64,000 nt of DNA, taken from positions 35,094-99,093 of the forward strand of contig NZ_JAYROR010000101.1 in the NCBI RefSeq assembly GCF_041911615.1, written 5' to 3'. Below are positions 15,629 to 24,555 of this stretch, piece by piece. The notes under the pieces were generated by a model. That model was not told the DNA's origin. It did not search any database and was given only the letters and a program-made list of their open reading frames with translations. How positions within the stretch are numbered: the stretch's first letter is position 1; every line of letters starts with the position of its first letter. A program made the translations under genes and the position numbers. The DNA is from Zoogloea sp041911615. Lineage in GTDB: Bacteria; Pseudomonadota; Gammaproteobacteria; Burkholderiales; Rhodocyclaceae.

Positions 15629-16941
15629 AACGCCCTCTTGTCGTCCTCGCCGGCGTGCCCCTGCTGTTGTGGGGGCTTTTCGTGATGCCGGATGTCGCCG
15701 CCGCCGCCCGTACGGCCTGGGATTGGCGCCGCGCGCTGATCCTGCTCACCGGCACCCTGGCCTTGTGGTGGATGAGCACCGGAACGCTGCTGGCGGCACG
15801 TCCGCCGCTGCTGGAGCGCCGTCTCGGCGGGCTCGACCGCCTGTACCGCCTGCACAAGCACATTGGCATCGGCGCCGGGGTCATCGTGTTCACCCACTGG
15901 ATGCTCGAATGGCTGCCCAAGAAGCTCGCCAAGGCCGGCTTCATCACCCGCCCGGCCCGTGGGCCGCGTCCGCCCGGCGGCGACGAGAGCCTGTGGGTGG
16001 AGCTGGCCAAGGACATCGGCGAGTGGGCGGGTTACATCCTGCTGGCGCTGGTGGTGATCGCGCTGGTGCGGCGCATCCCGTACCGCTACTTCCGCTGGCT
16101 GCACAAGCTGTTTCCGCTGGTCTTCGTCGCCGGTGTCTACCACGGTCTGATGCTGATGCCCGACAGCTACTGGCAGGGGCCGCTGGGATGGCTCACGGCA
16201 CTCGTCGCGCTGCCCGGCGTGATCGCCGCCGGGCTCGCCCTGGCCGGTCGCATTGGTCGTCGCCGGCGCACCGAGGCGCGGATCACGGCCATTCACCGCT
16301 ACCCCGACGCGGTGACCGAAGTGGTATGCCGCCCGAGCGGGCCCTGGCCGGGGCATCGGGCCGGGCAGCACGCGCTGGTGGATTTCGGCCACCCGGGCGA
16401 GGGCGCGCATCCCTTCACCCTCGCCGGCGCCTGGAATCCGGCGGACGGGACGCTGCGCTTCGCCATCAAGGCGCTTGGCGATTACACCCGGCTGCTGCCT
16501 GGCCGGCTCGCGGTCGGCCAGGCCGTGACGATCGAAGGGCCATACGGCGGCTTCACGTTCTCCGGCGCGGCCGGGCCGCAGCTCTGGATTGCCGGCGGCA
16601 TCGGCATCACGCCCTTCGTCGGCCGCCTGCAGGCGCTGGCGGCGCAGGGCGGGGCGTCGACGCCGGTTGCGCTGGTCTATTGCACCGATGCGGAGGTGCC
16701 GGGCGGCTACGCGGACGCTCTGCCGGCGCTGTGCGCGGCGGCCGGCGTCACGCTGCATCGCCACCTGTCGAGCCGCGACGGGCGCCTGGGCGACGCGGCG
16801 ATCCGCGACCGCGTGTCTCCCGGCGGGAGCGTGTGGTTCTGCGGCCCGGCTGCCTGGGGCGAGCATCTGGCGCGGGCGCTCACCGCCGACGGTCGCGTGC
16901 GCCCCGCCGACTTCCATCGCGAGCTGTTCGACTTCCGCTGA
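15625..16941 (+). CDS. NOX/ferric-reductase-like transmembrane flavohaemoprotein
   Basis: A 438-aa membrane oxidoreductase. The first about 210 residues form a ferric-reductase-like bundle of about six helices. Paired histidines suited to two b haems are His79 with His91 and His160 with His173 (WLHKLFPL and YHGLML). A ferredoxin-reductase-type domain follows, with FAD site HPFTLAG (262-268), the strand EGPYGGF, NADPH site WIAGGIGITPF and the C-terminal WFCGPAAW. It should pass electrons from NAD(P)H across the membrane to Fe(III), O2 or a quinone-like acceptor. The ATG has GGAG nine bases upstream. It is divergent from baeS and preceded by the CTGGT repeat. Confidence 0.87.
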   Translation: MKRPLVVLAGVPLLLWGLFVMPDVAAAARTAWDWRRALILLTGTLALWWMSTGTLLAARPPLLERRLGGLDRLYRLHKHIGIGAGVIVFTHWMLEWLPKKLAKAGFITRPARGPRPPGGDESLWVELAKDIGEWAGYILLALVVIALVRRIPYRYFRWLHKLFPLVFVAGVYHGLMLMPDSYWQGPLGWLTALVALPGVIAAGLALAGRIGRRRRTEARITAIHRYPDAVTEVVCRPSGPWPGHRAGQHALVDFGHPGEGAHPFTLAGAWNPADGTLRFAIKALGDYTRLLPGRLAVGQAVTIEGPYGGFTFSGAAGPQLWIAGGIGITPFVGRLQALAAQGGASTPVALVYCTDAEVPGGYADALPALCAAAGVTLHRHLSSRDGRLGDAAIRDRVSPGGSVWFCGPAAWGEHLARALTADGRVRPADFHRELFDFR

Positions 16942-17035
16942 GACGCCCCGGGCGGGTCAGCGGCACACGGCAAGCGACGAAACGACACCGCTGCGGTTCG
17001 AGGCGCCATCTCCAAGCGTCCGCCAAGAGGGCGGC

Positions 17036-17067
17036 AAAAAAAAAACAGCCCCGGCATGCCGGGGCTG
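17036..17067 (-). terminator. strong intrinsic terminator of ychF
   Basis: A perfect 22-base palindrome at 17046-17067 (CAGCCCCGGCA/TGCCGGGGCTG) is followed on the minus strand by ten T residues. It lies 31 bases past the ychF stop. On the plus strand there is no T-run, so it serves mainly ychF. Confidence 0.93.
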
Positions 17068-17098
17068 GATCGTGTAGCGGAAAGGTGGTCGATGTGGG

Positions 17099-18190
<1,092 letters not shown>

Positions 18191-18214
18191 GGAATTCCTT
18201 TGATGTTCAGAGGC

Positions 18215-18271
18215 TTCCGGCAGAGCGTGCCGGAAAACCCGCTATTGTAAAGCGGGTTCGGGCTGAGCCAA
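18215..18271 (-). promoter_or_regulatory. ychF promoter with two tandem hairpins
   Basis: On the minus strand TTGGCT (18271-18266) and TACAAT (18249-18244) are separated by 16 bases. The -10 box lies inside the loop of an 8-bp hairpin (AACCCGCT 18236-18243 with AGCGGGTT 18251-18258). A second perfect hairpin, TTCCGGCA/TGCCGGAA (18215-18222, 18228-18235), follows directly. The first hairpin ends in TTTT and may also terminate the upstream kinase transcript. Confidence 0.5.
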
Positions 18272-18284
18272 AGGGGCGCGGGGT

Positions 18285-19997
18285 TCAGCGCGCCAGCAGC
18301 AGGTAGATCAGCAGCACGTTGAGCACCAGCGAGGCGGCGGCGAGGAGCTTGAGGCCGAACTGCGGGTCGCGTTCGAGTAGCGGCGAGCGGCGCGGCACGA
18401 CCAGCGGCCGGTGGGCGCCGCGCTCGATGGCGAGGAGGAATTCCTCGGCGGTCTCGAAGCGGGCCCGGGGCTCGCGGGCGACGGCCTTGAGCAGCACGGC
18501 CTCGAGCCAGGCGGGGATGTCGGGGCGATAGCGGGTGGGCGGCACCGGGTCGCCGAAGCGGGGTGTCTGGAAGGGTTCGATCTCGCCGTACGGAAACTTG
18601 CGGGTGAGCAGTTCGTAGAGGGTGACGCCGACGGCGTAGAGGTCGGTCTGTTCGTTGGCGGCGGCGGGGCGCGGGCCGTGGAGCTCGGGGGCCATGTAGC
18701 TGGGGGTGCCGGGGTTGTTGATTTCCTCGAACTTCTGGCCGTCGGCGGTGGCGGCGTCGGAGGCGGCGACGCCCAGGTCGAGGATGCGCAGGCGGCCCTC
18801 GCTGTCGAGATGCAGGTTGTCGGGCTTGATGTCCCGGTGGACGATGGAGAGCCGGTGCAGGCTGGCGACGCCTTTGAGGATGCGGGTGCCCAGCTCGGTC
18901 ACCTCGCCGGGGCCGAAGCGGTGGCCGGCGTCGAGCCGGGCCTTGAGGCTGGCGCCCTCGTGCCAGCTCATCAGGTAATAGAGGTGGCTGCGCGCCGGGT
19001 GCGGGACGACGGCCGGGAACCAGGTATCGTTGACCCGTCGGGCGAGCCATTCTTCGTGGGCGAGGGCGGCTGCGGCCTCGGCGTCGCCGTGATCCGGGCG
19101 CAGGGTTTTGAGCACGCGGAGCTGGCCGCGGGCGTCGCGCACCCGGTAGAGCAGGGTGGCGATGGATTCGTGGAGCAGGGCGTCCACCGTCAGGCCGTCG
19201 AGCTGCTGGCCGGGTTTGAGGCGCGGTGGCGGCGGCAGACGGTGCAGGCGGGCGATGGTGTCGCGCAGGCGGTCGGGGGGCAGGGCATCGACGCGCAGCA
19301 CCAGGGCCGTGCAATTGTCCTGGCTGCCACCGTCCTCGGCGCTGCCTGCGAGGCGCTCGGCGGCCGCCTGCGGGGTGCTGGCGGCCGCGAGCAGTTCGGC
19401 GATCCGCGCGTCGCCGAGCTGGCCCCAGACGCCGTCGCTCAGCAGCGCGAAGACGTCGCCGGTTTCCAGCTCCCCGTCGGCGTAATCCACCGACAGGTGG
19501 GCGTCGAGCCCGACTGCGCGGGAGAGTACGTTCTTGAGTTCGGGGTGCTCCCAAACGTGATCGGTGGTGAGCTGTTCGAGCCGGCCGGCGCGCAATCGGT
19601 AGATGCGCGTGTCGCCCACGTGGGCAAGATAGTAGCGACGCCCCCGCAGCACGATGGCCGACAGGGTGGTGGCCATGCCGGCGGCCTCGCGGGTGCGCGT
19701 GGCGTGGGCGACGAGCCAGCGGTTGAGCGCCGTCAGGACGGTGTCGAGGGCCTTGTTCACCGCCCAGGTGTCGGGCGTGGCGTAGTAGTCGGAGAGCAGG
19801 CCGCGGACGGTGTATTCGGAGGCTTCGCGCCCGTTGGCGTGACCGCCGACGCCGTCGGCCACCACCGCGAGGATGCCTTTGGCGCTTAGCTCCGCGCCGT
19901 CGGGCGTCGCCGCGCCGCAGAAATCCTCGTTGTGCGGGCGGGGGCCGGTGAGGGAGGCATGGCCGAGGTCGGTCTGGAGCGAGGGGGCGAGGGGCAT
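18285..19997 (-). CDS. bifunctional PP2C phosphatase / Ser-Thr kinase of the nitrate cluster
   Basis: A 570-aa fusion. Residues about 5-240 are a PP2C-type Ser/Thr phosphatase (RPHNEDF, VADGVGGHANG, LSDGVWG, DNCTALVL). Residues about 262-540 are a Hanks-type kinase with Lys in VLKTL, HRDIKPDN near 387 and GTPSYMAPE. Residues about 547-568 are a C-terminal membrane anchor. The kinase shows DLG in place of DFG and lacks a clear glycine-rich loop. It is the fourth gene after nirB, nirD and narK. A kinase gene in this place is known from Pseudomonas aeruginosa (PA1782 beside nasA and nirBD). Its targets are not known; nitrate uptake is the obvious guess. Confidence 0.9.
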   Translation of the reverse strand: MPLAPSLQTDLGHASLTGPRPHNEDFCGAATPDGAELSAKGILAVVADGVGGHANGREASEYTVRGLLSDYYATPDTWAVNKALDTVLTALNRWLVAHATRTREAAGMATTLSAIVLRGRRYYLAHVGDTRIYRLRAGRLEQLTTDHVWEHPELKNVLSRAVGLDAHLSVDYADGELETGDVFALLSDGVWGQLGDARIAELLAAASTPQAAAERLAGSAEDGGSQDNCTALVLRVDALPPDRLRDTIARLHRLPPPPRLKPGQQLDGLTVDALLHESIATLLYRVRDARGQLRVLKTLRPDHGDAEAAAALAHEEWLARRVNDTWFPAVVPHPARSHLYYLMSWHEGASLKARLDAGHRFGPGEVTELGTRILKGVASLHRLSIVHRDIKPDNLHLDSEGRLRILDLGVAASDAATADGQKFEEINNPGTPSYMAPELHGPRPAAANEQTDLYAVGVTLYELLTRKFPYGEIEPFQTPRFGDPVPPTRYRPDIPAWLEAVLLKAVAREPRARFETAEEFLLAIERGAHRPLVVPRRSPLLERDPQFGLKLLAAASLVLNVLLIYLLLAR

Positions 19998-20038
19998 CGG
20001 GGTGCGTACGCGAGGGTTGTGGAACGATCCGTCGGGGC

Positions 20039-20065
20039 GGGCCGCGGCACCGGATGCCACGGCCC
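20039..20065 (-). other. intercistronic hairpin between narK and the phosphatase-kinase gene
   Basis: An 11-bp stem with one mismatch (arms 20039-20049 and 20055-20065, loop 20050-20054) lies in the 77-base gap after narK. No T-run follows, so it is more likely a processing or stability element than a terminator. Confidence 0.4.
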
Positions 20066-20074
20066 CCGCGCCGT

Positions 20075-21289
20075 TCAGATCTTGGCGGCGGTGAGGTGCG
20101 GAGCGCCCCAGGTGGTGCGCCAGCGGCGCTTGACGGCGGTGAGGCCGAGCAGCGCGGCGATGGCCAGCGCGGCGAAGATCAGGAAGCCGGACTGGTAGCT
20201 GCCGGTCACCTGCTTGCTGTAGCCGAGGCTGGAGGCGAGGTAGAAGCCGCCCACGCCGCCGGCCATGCCGACGAGGCCGGTCATCACGCCGATCTCCTTG
20301 CGGAAGCGCTGCGGCACCAGCTGGAACACTGCCCCGTTGCCCATGCCGAGCGACAGCATGGCACAGACGAAGATCGCCAGCGCCTGCCACGCTTCGGGCA
20401 GGCCGACGCTGACGATGGCGAGGAACAGCGCGGCCAGCACGTACATGGCGGTGAGGCTCTTGATGCCGCCGATGCGATCGGCCACGTTGCCGCCGATGGG
20501 GCGCACCAGGCTGCCGGCGAACACGCAGGCGGCGGTGAAGAAGCCGGCGGTCTTCGGGTCGAGCCCGTACTGGGTGTTGAAGTAGATGGTGAGCGAGGAA
20601 GCCAGCCCCACGAAGCCGCCGAAGGTCACCGAGTAGAAGAACATGAACCACCAGGCGTCCTTGTCGCGCAACACGGCGAGGTATTCGGTGAGCGACTTGG
20701 CCGGCGGGCATTCGGGGGCGTCCTTGGCGAGGACGAGGTAGGCCACGAAGACCATCGACAGCGGGATCAGCGCCAGGCCGAAGACATTGGTCCAGCCATA
20801 GGCGGCGGCGAGACCGGGGCCGAACAGCGCGGCCAGCGCGGTGCCGGAGTTGCCGGCGCCGGCGATGCCGAGCGCGGTGCCCTGGTGTTCGGGCGGATAC
20901 CAGCGTGAGGCGAGCGGCAGCGCCACCGCGAAGGCCGCGCCGGCCACTCCGAGGAAGAGGCCGAGAATCAGCGTCTGCGCGTAGCTGTGGATGCCGAACT
21001 TCCAGGCCACGGTCAGCGCGGCGATCACGATGAGCTGGCCGATGGCGCCGGCCATCTTGGGCTTGAGGTGGTCCACCAGCACGCCCATGACGAGGCGCAG
21101 CAGCGCGCCGGCGAGCACCGGGGTGGCGACCATCAGGCCCTTCTGGGCATGGGTCAGGCCAAGGTCGGCGGCGATCTGCACGCCCAGAGGGCCGAGCAGC
21201 ACCCACACCATGAAGGCGAGGTCGAAGTAGAGGAAGGCGGCCAGCAGCGTGGGCGTGTGACCGGCCTGGAGGAAGGATTTGCGATCCAT
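20075..21289 (-). CDS. narK: NarK/NasA-type nitrate/nitrite transporter (MFS)
   Basis: A 404-aa inner-membrane major facilitator protein with about 12 helices. It shows nitrate-porter signatures: GAGNSGTALAALFGPGLA near residue 143 and GMAGGVGGFYL near residue 345. Arginines sit in helix 2 (LLRLVMG) and helix 8 (SLVRPIGGN). It imports nitrate and may export nitrite. A good AAGGAG lies seven bases before the ATG. It follows nirD by 139 bases in the nir unit, so an assimilatory role is likely. Confidence 0.93.
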   Translation of the reverse strand: MDRKSFLQAGHTPTLLAAFLYFDLAFMVWVLLGPLGVQIAADLGLTHAQKGLMVATPVLAGALLRLVMGVLVDHLKPKMAGAIGQLIVIAALTVAWKFGIHSYAQTLILGLFLGVAGAAFAVALPLASRWYPPEHQGTALGIAGAGNSGTALAALFGPGLAAAYGWTNVFGLALIPLSMVFVAYLVLAKDAPECPPAKSLTEYLAVLRDKDAWWFMFFYSVTFGGFVGLASSLTIYFNTQYGLDPKTAGFFTAACVFAGSLVRPIGGNVADRIGGIKSLTAMYVLAALFLAIVSVGLPEAWQALAIFVCAMLSLGMGNGAVFQLVPQRFRKEIGVMTGLVGMAGGVGGFYLASSLGYSKQVTGSYQSGFLIFAALAIAALLGLTAVKRRWRTTWGAPHLTAAKI

Positions 21290-21428
21290 TTCGGGACTCC
21301 TTGGGATGAGTTGGGCCTGGCGGCGCCTGGGGGCGCTGCCTGAGCGGTGCTTGCGGATTCGGGAGATTCACGCCCCGGGGGCGGCGGGGGAGACGCCGGG
21401 GCGGACGCCGTCCCCGTGACGTGAGCGG

Positions 21429-21740
21429 CTAGAGGTCGAGGAACACGTCGCCGTCCTCGACCTTGACCGGGAAGGGCTTGACGCAGCCCACGTCGGGCGC
21501 CACCACCTGCCCGTCCGTGAGCTGGATCTTCCAGCTGTGCAGCGGACAGGTGACAGTCGTGCCGTGGACGATGCCCTGGGACAGGGGGCCGGCCTTGTGC
21601 GGGCACTTGTCGCGCACCGCGAAGACCGCGTCGCCGTCGCCACGGAACACCGCGATGCGGCCGTGGACCTGGCTGTCGATGACACGCGAGCCGAGCAGCG
21701 GAATGTCGACCACGGGGCAGATTCGCTTCCAGTTGCGCAT
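21429..21740 (-). CDS. nirD: NADH-nitrite reductase small subunit
   Basis: A 103-aa Rieske-like protein that partners NirB in reducing nitrite to ammonium. It carries a full [2Fe-2S] ligand set, CPHKAG (about residue 47) and CPLHSW (about residue 66), so it is the cluster-binding variant. Some NirD proteins lack these residues. It starts 11 bases after the nirB stop. Confidence 0.95.
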   Translation of the reverse strand: MRNWKRICPVVDIPLLGSRVIDSQVHGRIAVFRGDGDAVFAVRDKCPHKAGPLSQGIVHGTTVTCPLHSWKIQLTDGQVVAPDVGCVKPFPVKVEDGDVFLDL

Positions 21741-21751
21741 GGCGGCGGCCC

Positions 21752-24214
21752 TCACACCTTGATGATTTCGAATTGACGTTTGTGGGTGCCGCCGGCGACG
21801 TCCTCGACGATCTCGGCCCACGGGTCCTGGTAGTGCTGGAGGGCGAACAGCAGCCGCTCGTGCAGTGCCTTGCGCGTGCCGGCGTCGTCCAGCACCTGCT
21901 GGCGGATGTGCTCCATGCCCACGCGTTCGAGGTAGTGGCAGGTGCGTTCGAGGTAGAAGCCTTCCTCCCGGTAGAGCTGGATGAAGGCGCCGCCGTATTC
22001 CATCACCTCGTCGTCGTCCTTCACCTTGCAGAAGAATTGCGCCACCTCGGTCTTGATGCCGCCATTGCCGCCGATGTAAAGCTCGTAGCCCGAATCGACG
22101 CCGATCACGCCGATGTCCTTGATGCCCGATTCGGCGCAGTTGCGCGGGCAGCCCGAGACGGCCAGTTTCACCTTGTGGGGGCTCCACATGCCGTAGAGCA
22201 TTTTCTCGAGCTTGACACCCAGATCCATCGAGCGCTGGGTGCCGAAGCGGCAGTGCTCGCTGCCCACGCAGGTCTTCACGGTGCGCAGGCTCTTGCCGTA
22301 GGCGTGGCCGGAGACCATGCCGGCCCTGGCTAAATCCGCCCAGATGGCGGGCAGGTCTTCCTTCTTCACGCCGAGCAGATCGATGCGCTGGCCGCCGGTG
22401 ACCTTGACGGTGGGCACCCGGTACTTCTCGGCGGCGTCGGCGATGGCGCGCAGCTCGGTGGGGTTGGTGAGGCCGCCCCACATGCGCGGCACCACCGAGT
22501 AGGTGCCGTCTTTCTGGATGTTGGCGTGGGCGCGCTCGTTGATGAAGCGGCTCTGCGGGTCGTCGATGGCTTCGTGGGGCCAGGTGGACAGGCAGTAGTA
22601 GTTGAGCGCCGGCCGGCAGGTGGCGCAGCCGTTGGGCGTCTTCCAGTCGAGGAAGCGCTGGGCGGCGGCCACGGAAAGCAGCCTGTGCTCGCGGATCGCC
22701 TTGCGCACCTCGCCGTGGGAATGGTCGGTGCAGCCACACACCGGCTTGTTGTTGGAGTCGGCCGGCTGGTAGGCGCCGCCGACGGTGGAGGCGAGGATCT
22801 GCTCGACGAGCCCGGTGCACGAGCCGCAGGAGCTCGACGCCTTGGTGTGTTTGCGCACGTCCTCCAGGGTGAAGAGGCCGTGCTCCTGGATCGCCTTGAC
22901 GATGGTGCCCTTGCACACGCCGTTGCAGCCGCACACCTCGGCGCTGTCGGGCATCGAGGCGGCCAGGTTGTTGCCCTTGTGGCCCACGTCGCCCAGGTGG
23001 GCGTTGCCGAAGACGAGGTGGTCGCGAATGTCGCCGATGTCCTGCGCGTCCTTGAGTAGCTGGAAATACCAGGCGCCGTCCTTGGTGTCGCCGTAGAGCA
23101 CGGCGCCGACGAGCCGGTCGTCCTTGAGCACGAGGCGCTTGTAAACGCCCATGCCCGGGTCGTGGAGGACGATGTCCTCGGTGCCTTCCGCCCCCGAGAA
23201 GTCGCCCGCCGAGAACACGTCGATGCCCGTCACCTTGAGCTTGGTGCTGGTCACCGAGCCCTGGTAGCGGCCGATGCCATGCATGGCCAGGTGGTTGGCG
23301 CACACCTTGGCCTGCTCGAACAGCGGCGCGACCAGGCCGTAGGCGGTGCCGCGGTGGTTGGCACATTCGCCCACGGCGTAGATGCGCGGGTCGTAGGTCT
23401 GCAGGGTGTCGGAGACGACGATGCCACGGTTGCAGTGGATGCCGGCCTTCTCTGCCAGCGCAACGTTCGGGCGGATGCCGGCGGCCATGCAGACGAGGTC
23501 GGCCGGGATACAGGCGCCGTCCTTGAACTTCACGGCGCAGACGCGGCCTGATTCACCCTTCACCAGCTCGGCCGTCTGGGCGTTCAGCCGGAACTTCATG
23601 CCCTTGGTCTCGAGCGCGGCCTGCAGCATCTTGCCGGCGGTGCGGTCGAGCTGACGCTCCATGATCCACTCGGACAGATGCACCACGGTCACGTCCATGC
23701 CGCGCAGTGCCAGACCGTTGGCCGCTTCGAGGCCGAGCAGCCCGGCGCCGATCACCACCGCGTGCTTGAAGCGTGCCGCCGCGTCGATCATCGCGTCGGT
23801 GTCCTGGATGTCGCGGTAGGCGATGACGCCCGGCAGGTCGCTGCCTGGAATGGGCAGCATGAAAGGCGTCGAGCCGGTGGCGATCAGCAGGCGGTCGTAG
23901 TCGGCGACGATCCGCTCGCCGTCCTTGCCGGTGGCGACGACCGAACGGTTGCGACGGTCGATCTCGGTGACGCGGGCGCCCAGGTGCAGGGTGATCCCGT
24001 TGTCGGCGTACCAGTCCAGGTCGTTGAGGATGATGTCCTGGATCGTCATCTCGCCGGCCAGGACGGGCGAGAGCAGGATGCGGTTGTAGTTCGGATGGGG
24101 TTCGGCGCCGAACACGGTGATGTCGTACATCTCCGGGGCGATCTTCCGCAGTTCTTCCAGGGTGCGGACGCCCGCCATCCCGTTGCCGACCATGACCAGT
24201 TTGAGTTTGCGCAT
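21752..24214 (-). CDS. nirB: NADH-nitrite reductase large subunit
   Basis: An 820-aa cytoplasmic assimilatory nitrite reductase that turns nitrite into ammonium with NADH. An FAD/NAD(P)H oxidoreductase module (residues 1-400, VMVGNGMAGVRTLEEL near the start) is followed by BFD-type [2Fe-2S] segments (about 415-520, VCGCNGVC and SSCGSCTG, then CGCTDHSH). The sirohaem/[4Fe-4S] reductase part has ligands Cys649, Cys655, Cys689 and Cys693. The ATG at 24214 has GGAGG close upstream. It is the first gene of nirB-nirD-narK-phosphatase/kinase. A sigma-54 promoter and an NtrC-like site precede it. Confidence 0.96.
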   Translation of the reverse strand: MRKLKLVMVGNGMAGVRTLEELRKIAPEMYDITVFGAEPHPNYNRILLSPVLAGEMTIQDIILNDLDWYADNGITLHLGARVTEIDRRNRSVVATGKDGERIVADYDRLLIATGSTPFMLPIPGSDLPGVIAYRDIQDTDAMIDAAARFKHAVVIGAGLLGLEAANGLALRGMDVTVVHLSEWIMERQLDRTAGKMLQAALETKGMKFRLNAQTAELVKGESGRVCAVKFKDGACIPADLVCMAAGIRPNVALAEKAGIHCNRGIVVSDTLQTYDPRIYAVGECANHRGTAYGLVAPLFEQAKVCANHLAMHGIGRYQGSVTSTKLKVTGIDVFSAGDFSGAEGTEDIVLHDPGMGVYKRLVLKDDRLVGAVLYGDTKDGAWYFQLLKDAQDIGDIRDHLVFGNAHLGDVGHKGNNLAASMPDSAEVCGCNGVCKGTIVKAIQEHGLFTLEDVRKHTKASSSCGSCTGLVEQILASTVGGAYQPADSNNKPVCGCTDHSHGEVRKAIREHRLLSVAAAQRFLDWKTPNGCATCRPALNYYCLSTWPHEAIDDPQSRFINERAHANIQKDGTYSVVPRMWGGLTNPTELRAIADAAEKYRVPTVKVTGGQRIDLLGVKKEDLPAIWADLARAGMVSGHAYGKSLRTVKTCVGSEHCRFGTQRSMDLGVKLEKMLYGMWSPHKVKLAVSGCPRNCAESGIKDIGVIGVDSGYELYIGGNGGIKTEVAQFFCKVKDDDEVMEYGGAFIQLYREEGFYLERTCHYLERVGMEHIRQQVLDDAGTRKALHERLLFALQHYQDPWAEIVEDVAGGTHKRQFEIIKV

Positions 24215-24424
24215 GATGCCTCCGACGATTGATTCTCCCCGGACCGGGCGCGGGGCGGCCGATGCGGGCGGTAAGCCTTGGCAGGAGAAATCGTCGTTGA
24301 TCGCGGGCGGGCCGCCGTTGGCCGTTCCGCGTCGCGGCTTCGAGCGGGAAGCTGCGCGCTTGCACCTGGAGTCAGGTTGCGGGCGGCGCAGCAAAATCGT
24401 TGTTGCCGCCCACCGCATTTGTTG
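24215..24424 (-). other. structured 5' leader of nirB (about 210 bases)
   Basis: The predicted start site is about 24424, leaving a long GC-rich leader. An early hairpin is GGGCGGC/GCCGCCC (minus strand, about 24411-24380). Near the end, CGACGATT..TTCTCC (24223-24238) is complementary to GGAGAAATCGTCG (24284-24296), which places a long stem right beside the GGAGG of nirB. No terminator T-run was found. The structure could influence translation; this is untested. Confidence 0.4.
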
Positions 24425-24435
24425 GAGGAATTAAA

Positions 24436-24450
24436 GCAAAGGGTGTGCCA
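24436..24450 (-). promoter_or_regulatory. sigma-54 promoter of the nir unit
   Basis: On the minus strand TGGCACACCCTTTGC matches the -24/-12 consensus TGGCAC-N5-TTGC with exact GG-N10-GC spacing, followed by T. It lies about 220 bases before nirB and predicts transcription start near 24424. Use of sigma-54 implies an activator of the NtrC class. Confidence 0.9.
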
Positions 24451-24512
24451 CCCTTGAAAGGCCGCGCCATTGACGAAAAGTCGGCGTGGAAAGGGGGGTA
24501 TTGGCGATATCT

Positions 24513-24533
24513 GGCGCACCTGGGTGGTGCGCC
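24513..24533. promoter_or_regulatory. NtrC-like upstream activator site
   Basis: A perfect dyad, GGCGCACC-N5-GGTGCGCC, matches the NtrC core GCACC-N5-GGTGC. Its centre (24523) is about 99 bases upstream of the predicted sigma-54 start, the usual enhancer distance. It lies 23 bases past the dsbB stop, so a role as a T-less terminator of dsbB is an alternative. Confidence 0.75.
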
Positions 24534-24555
24534 CGGCCCCGCGCTGGGGCGTCTT

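Noticed and set aside
13924..16917. A 997-codon open frame on the minus strand
   Set aside because: BaeS accounts for 13924-15318. The upstream part is antisense to the NOX-like gene and the divergent regulatory region, and has no family features.
12679..16941. A 1420-codon open frame on the plus strand
   Set aside because: Only the last 438 codons (from 15625) look like a protein. The rest is the antisense shadow of the aldo/keto reductase, baeR and baeS genes, with the low-complexity Gly/Ala/Val composition typical of GC-rich shadows.
24337..24352. Possible NasT/ANTAR hexaloop hairpin in the nirB leader (GCTTC-6 bases-GAAGC)
   Set aside because: The loop on the transcript lacks the A1/G4 pattern of known ANTAR targets, no second matching hairpin was found, and there is no intrinsic terminator after it.
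24513..24533. Reading the dyad as the dsbB terminator
   Set aside because: No T-run follows on the dsbB strand, and the arms match the NtrC core at the right distance from a sigma-54 promoter. The alternative is kept only as a caveat.
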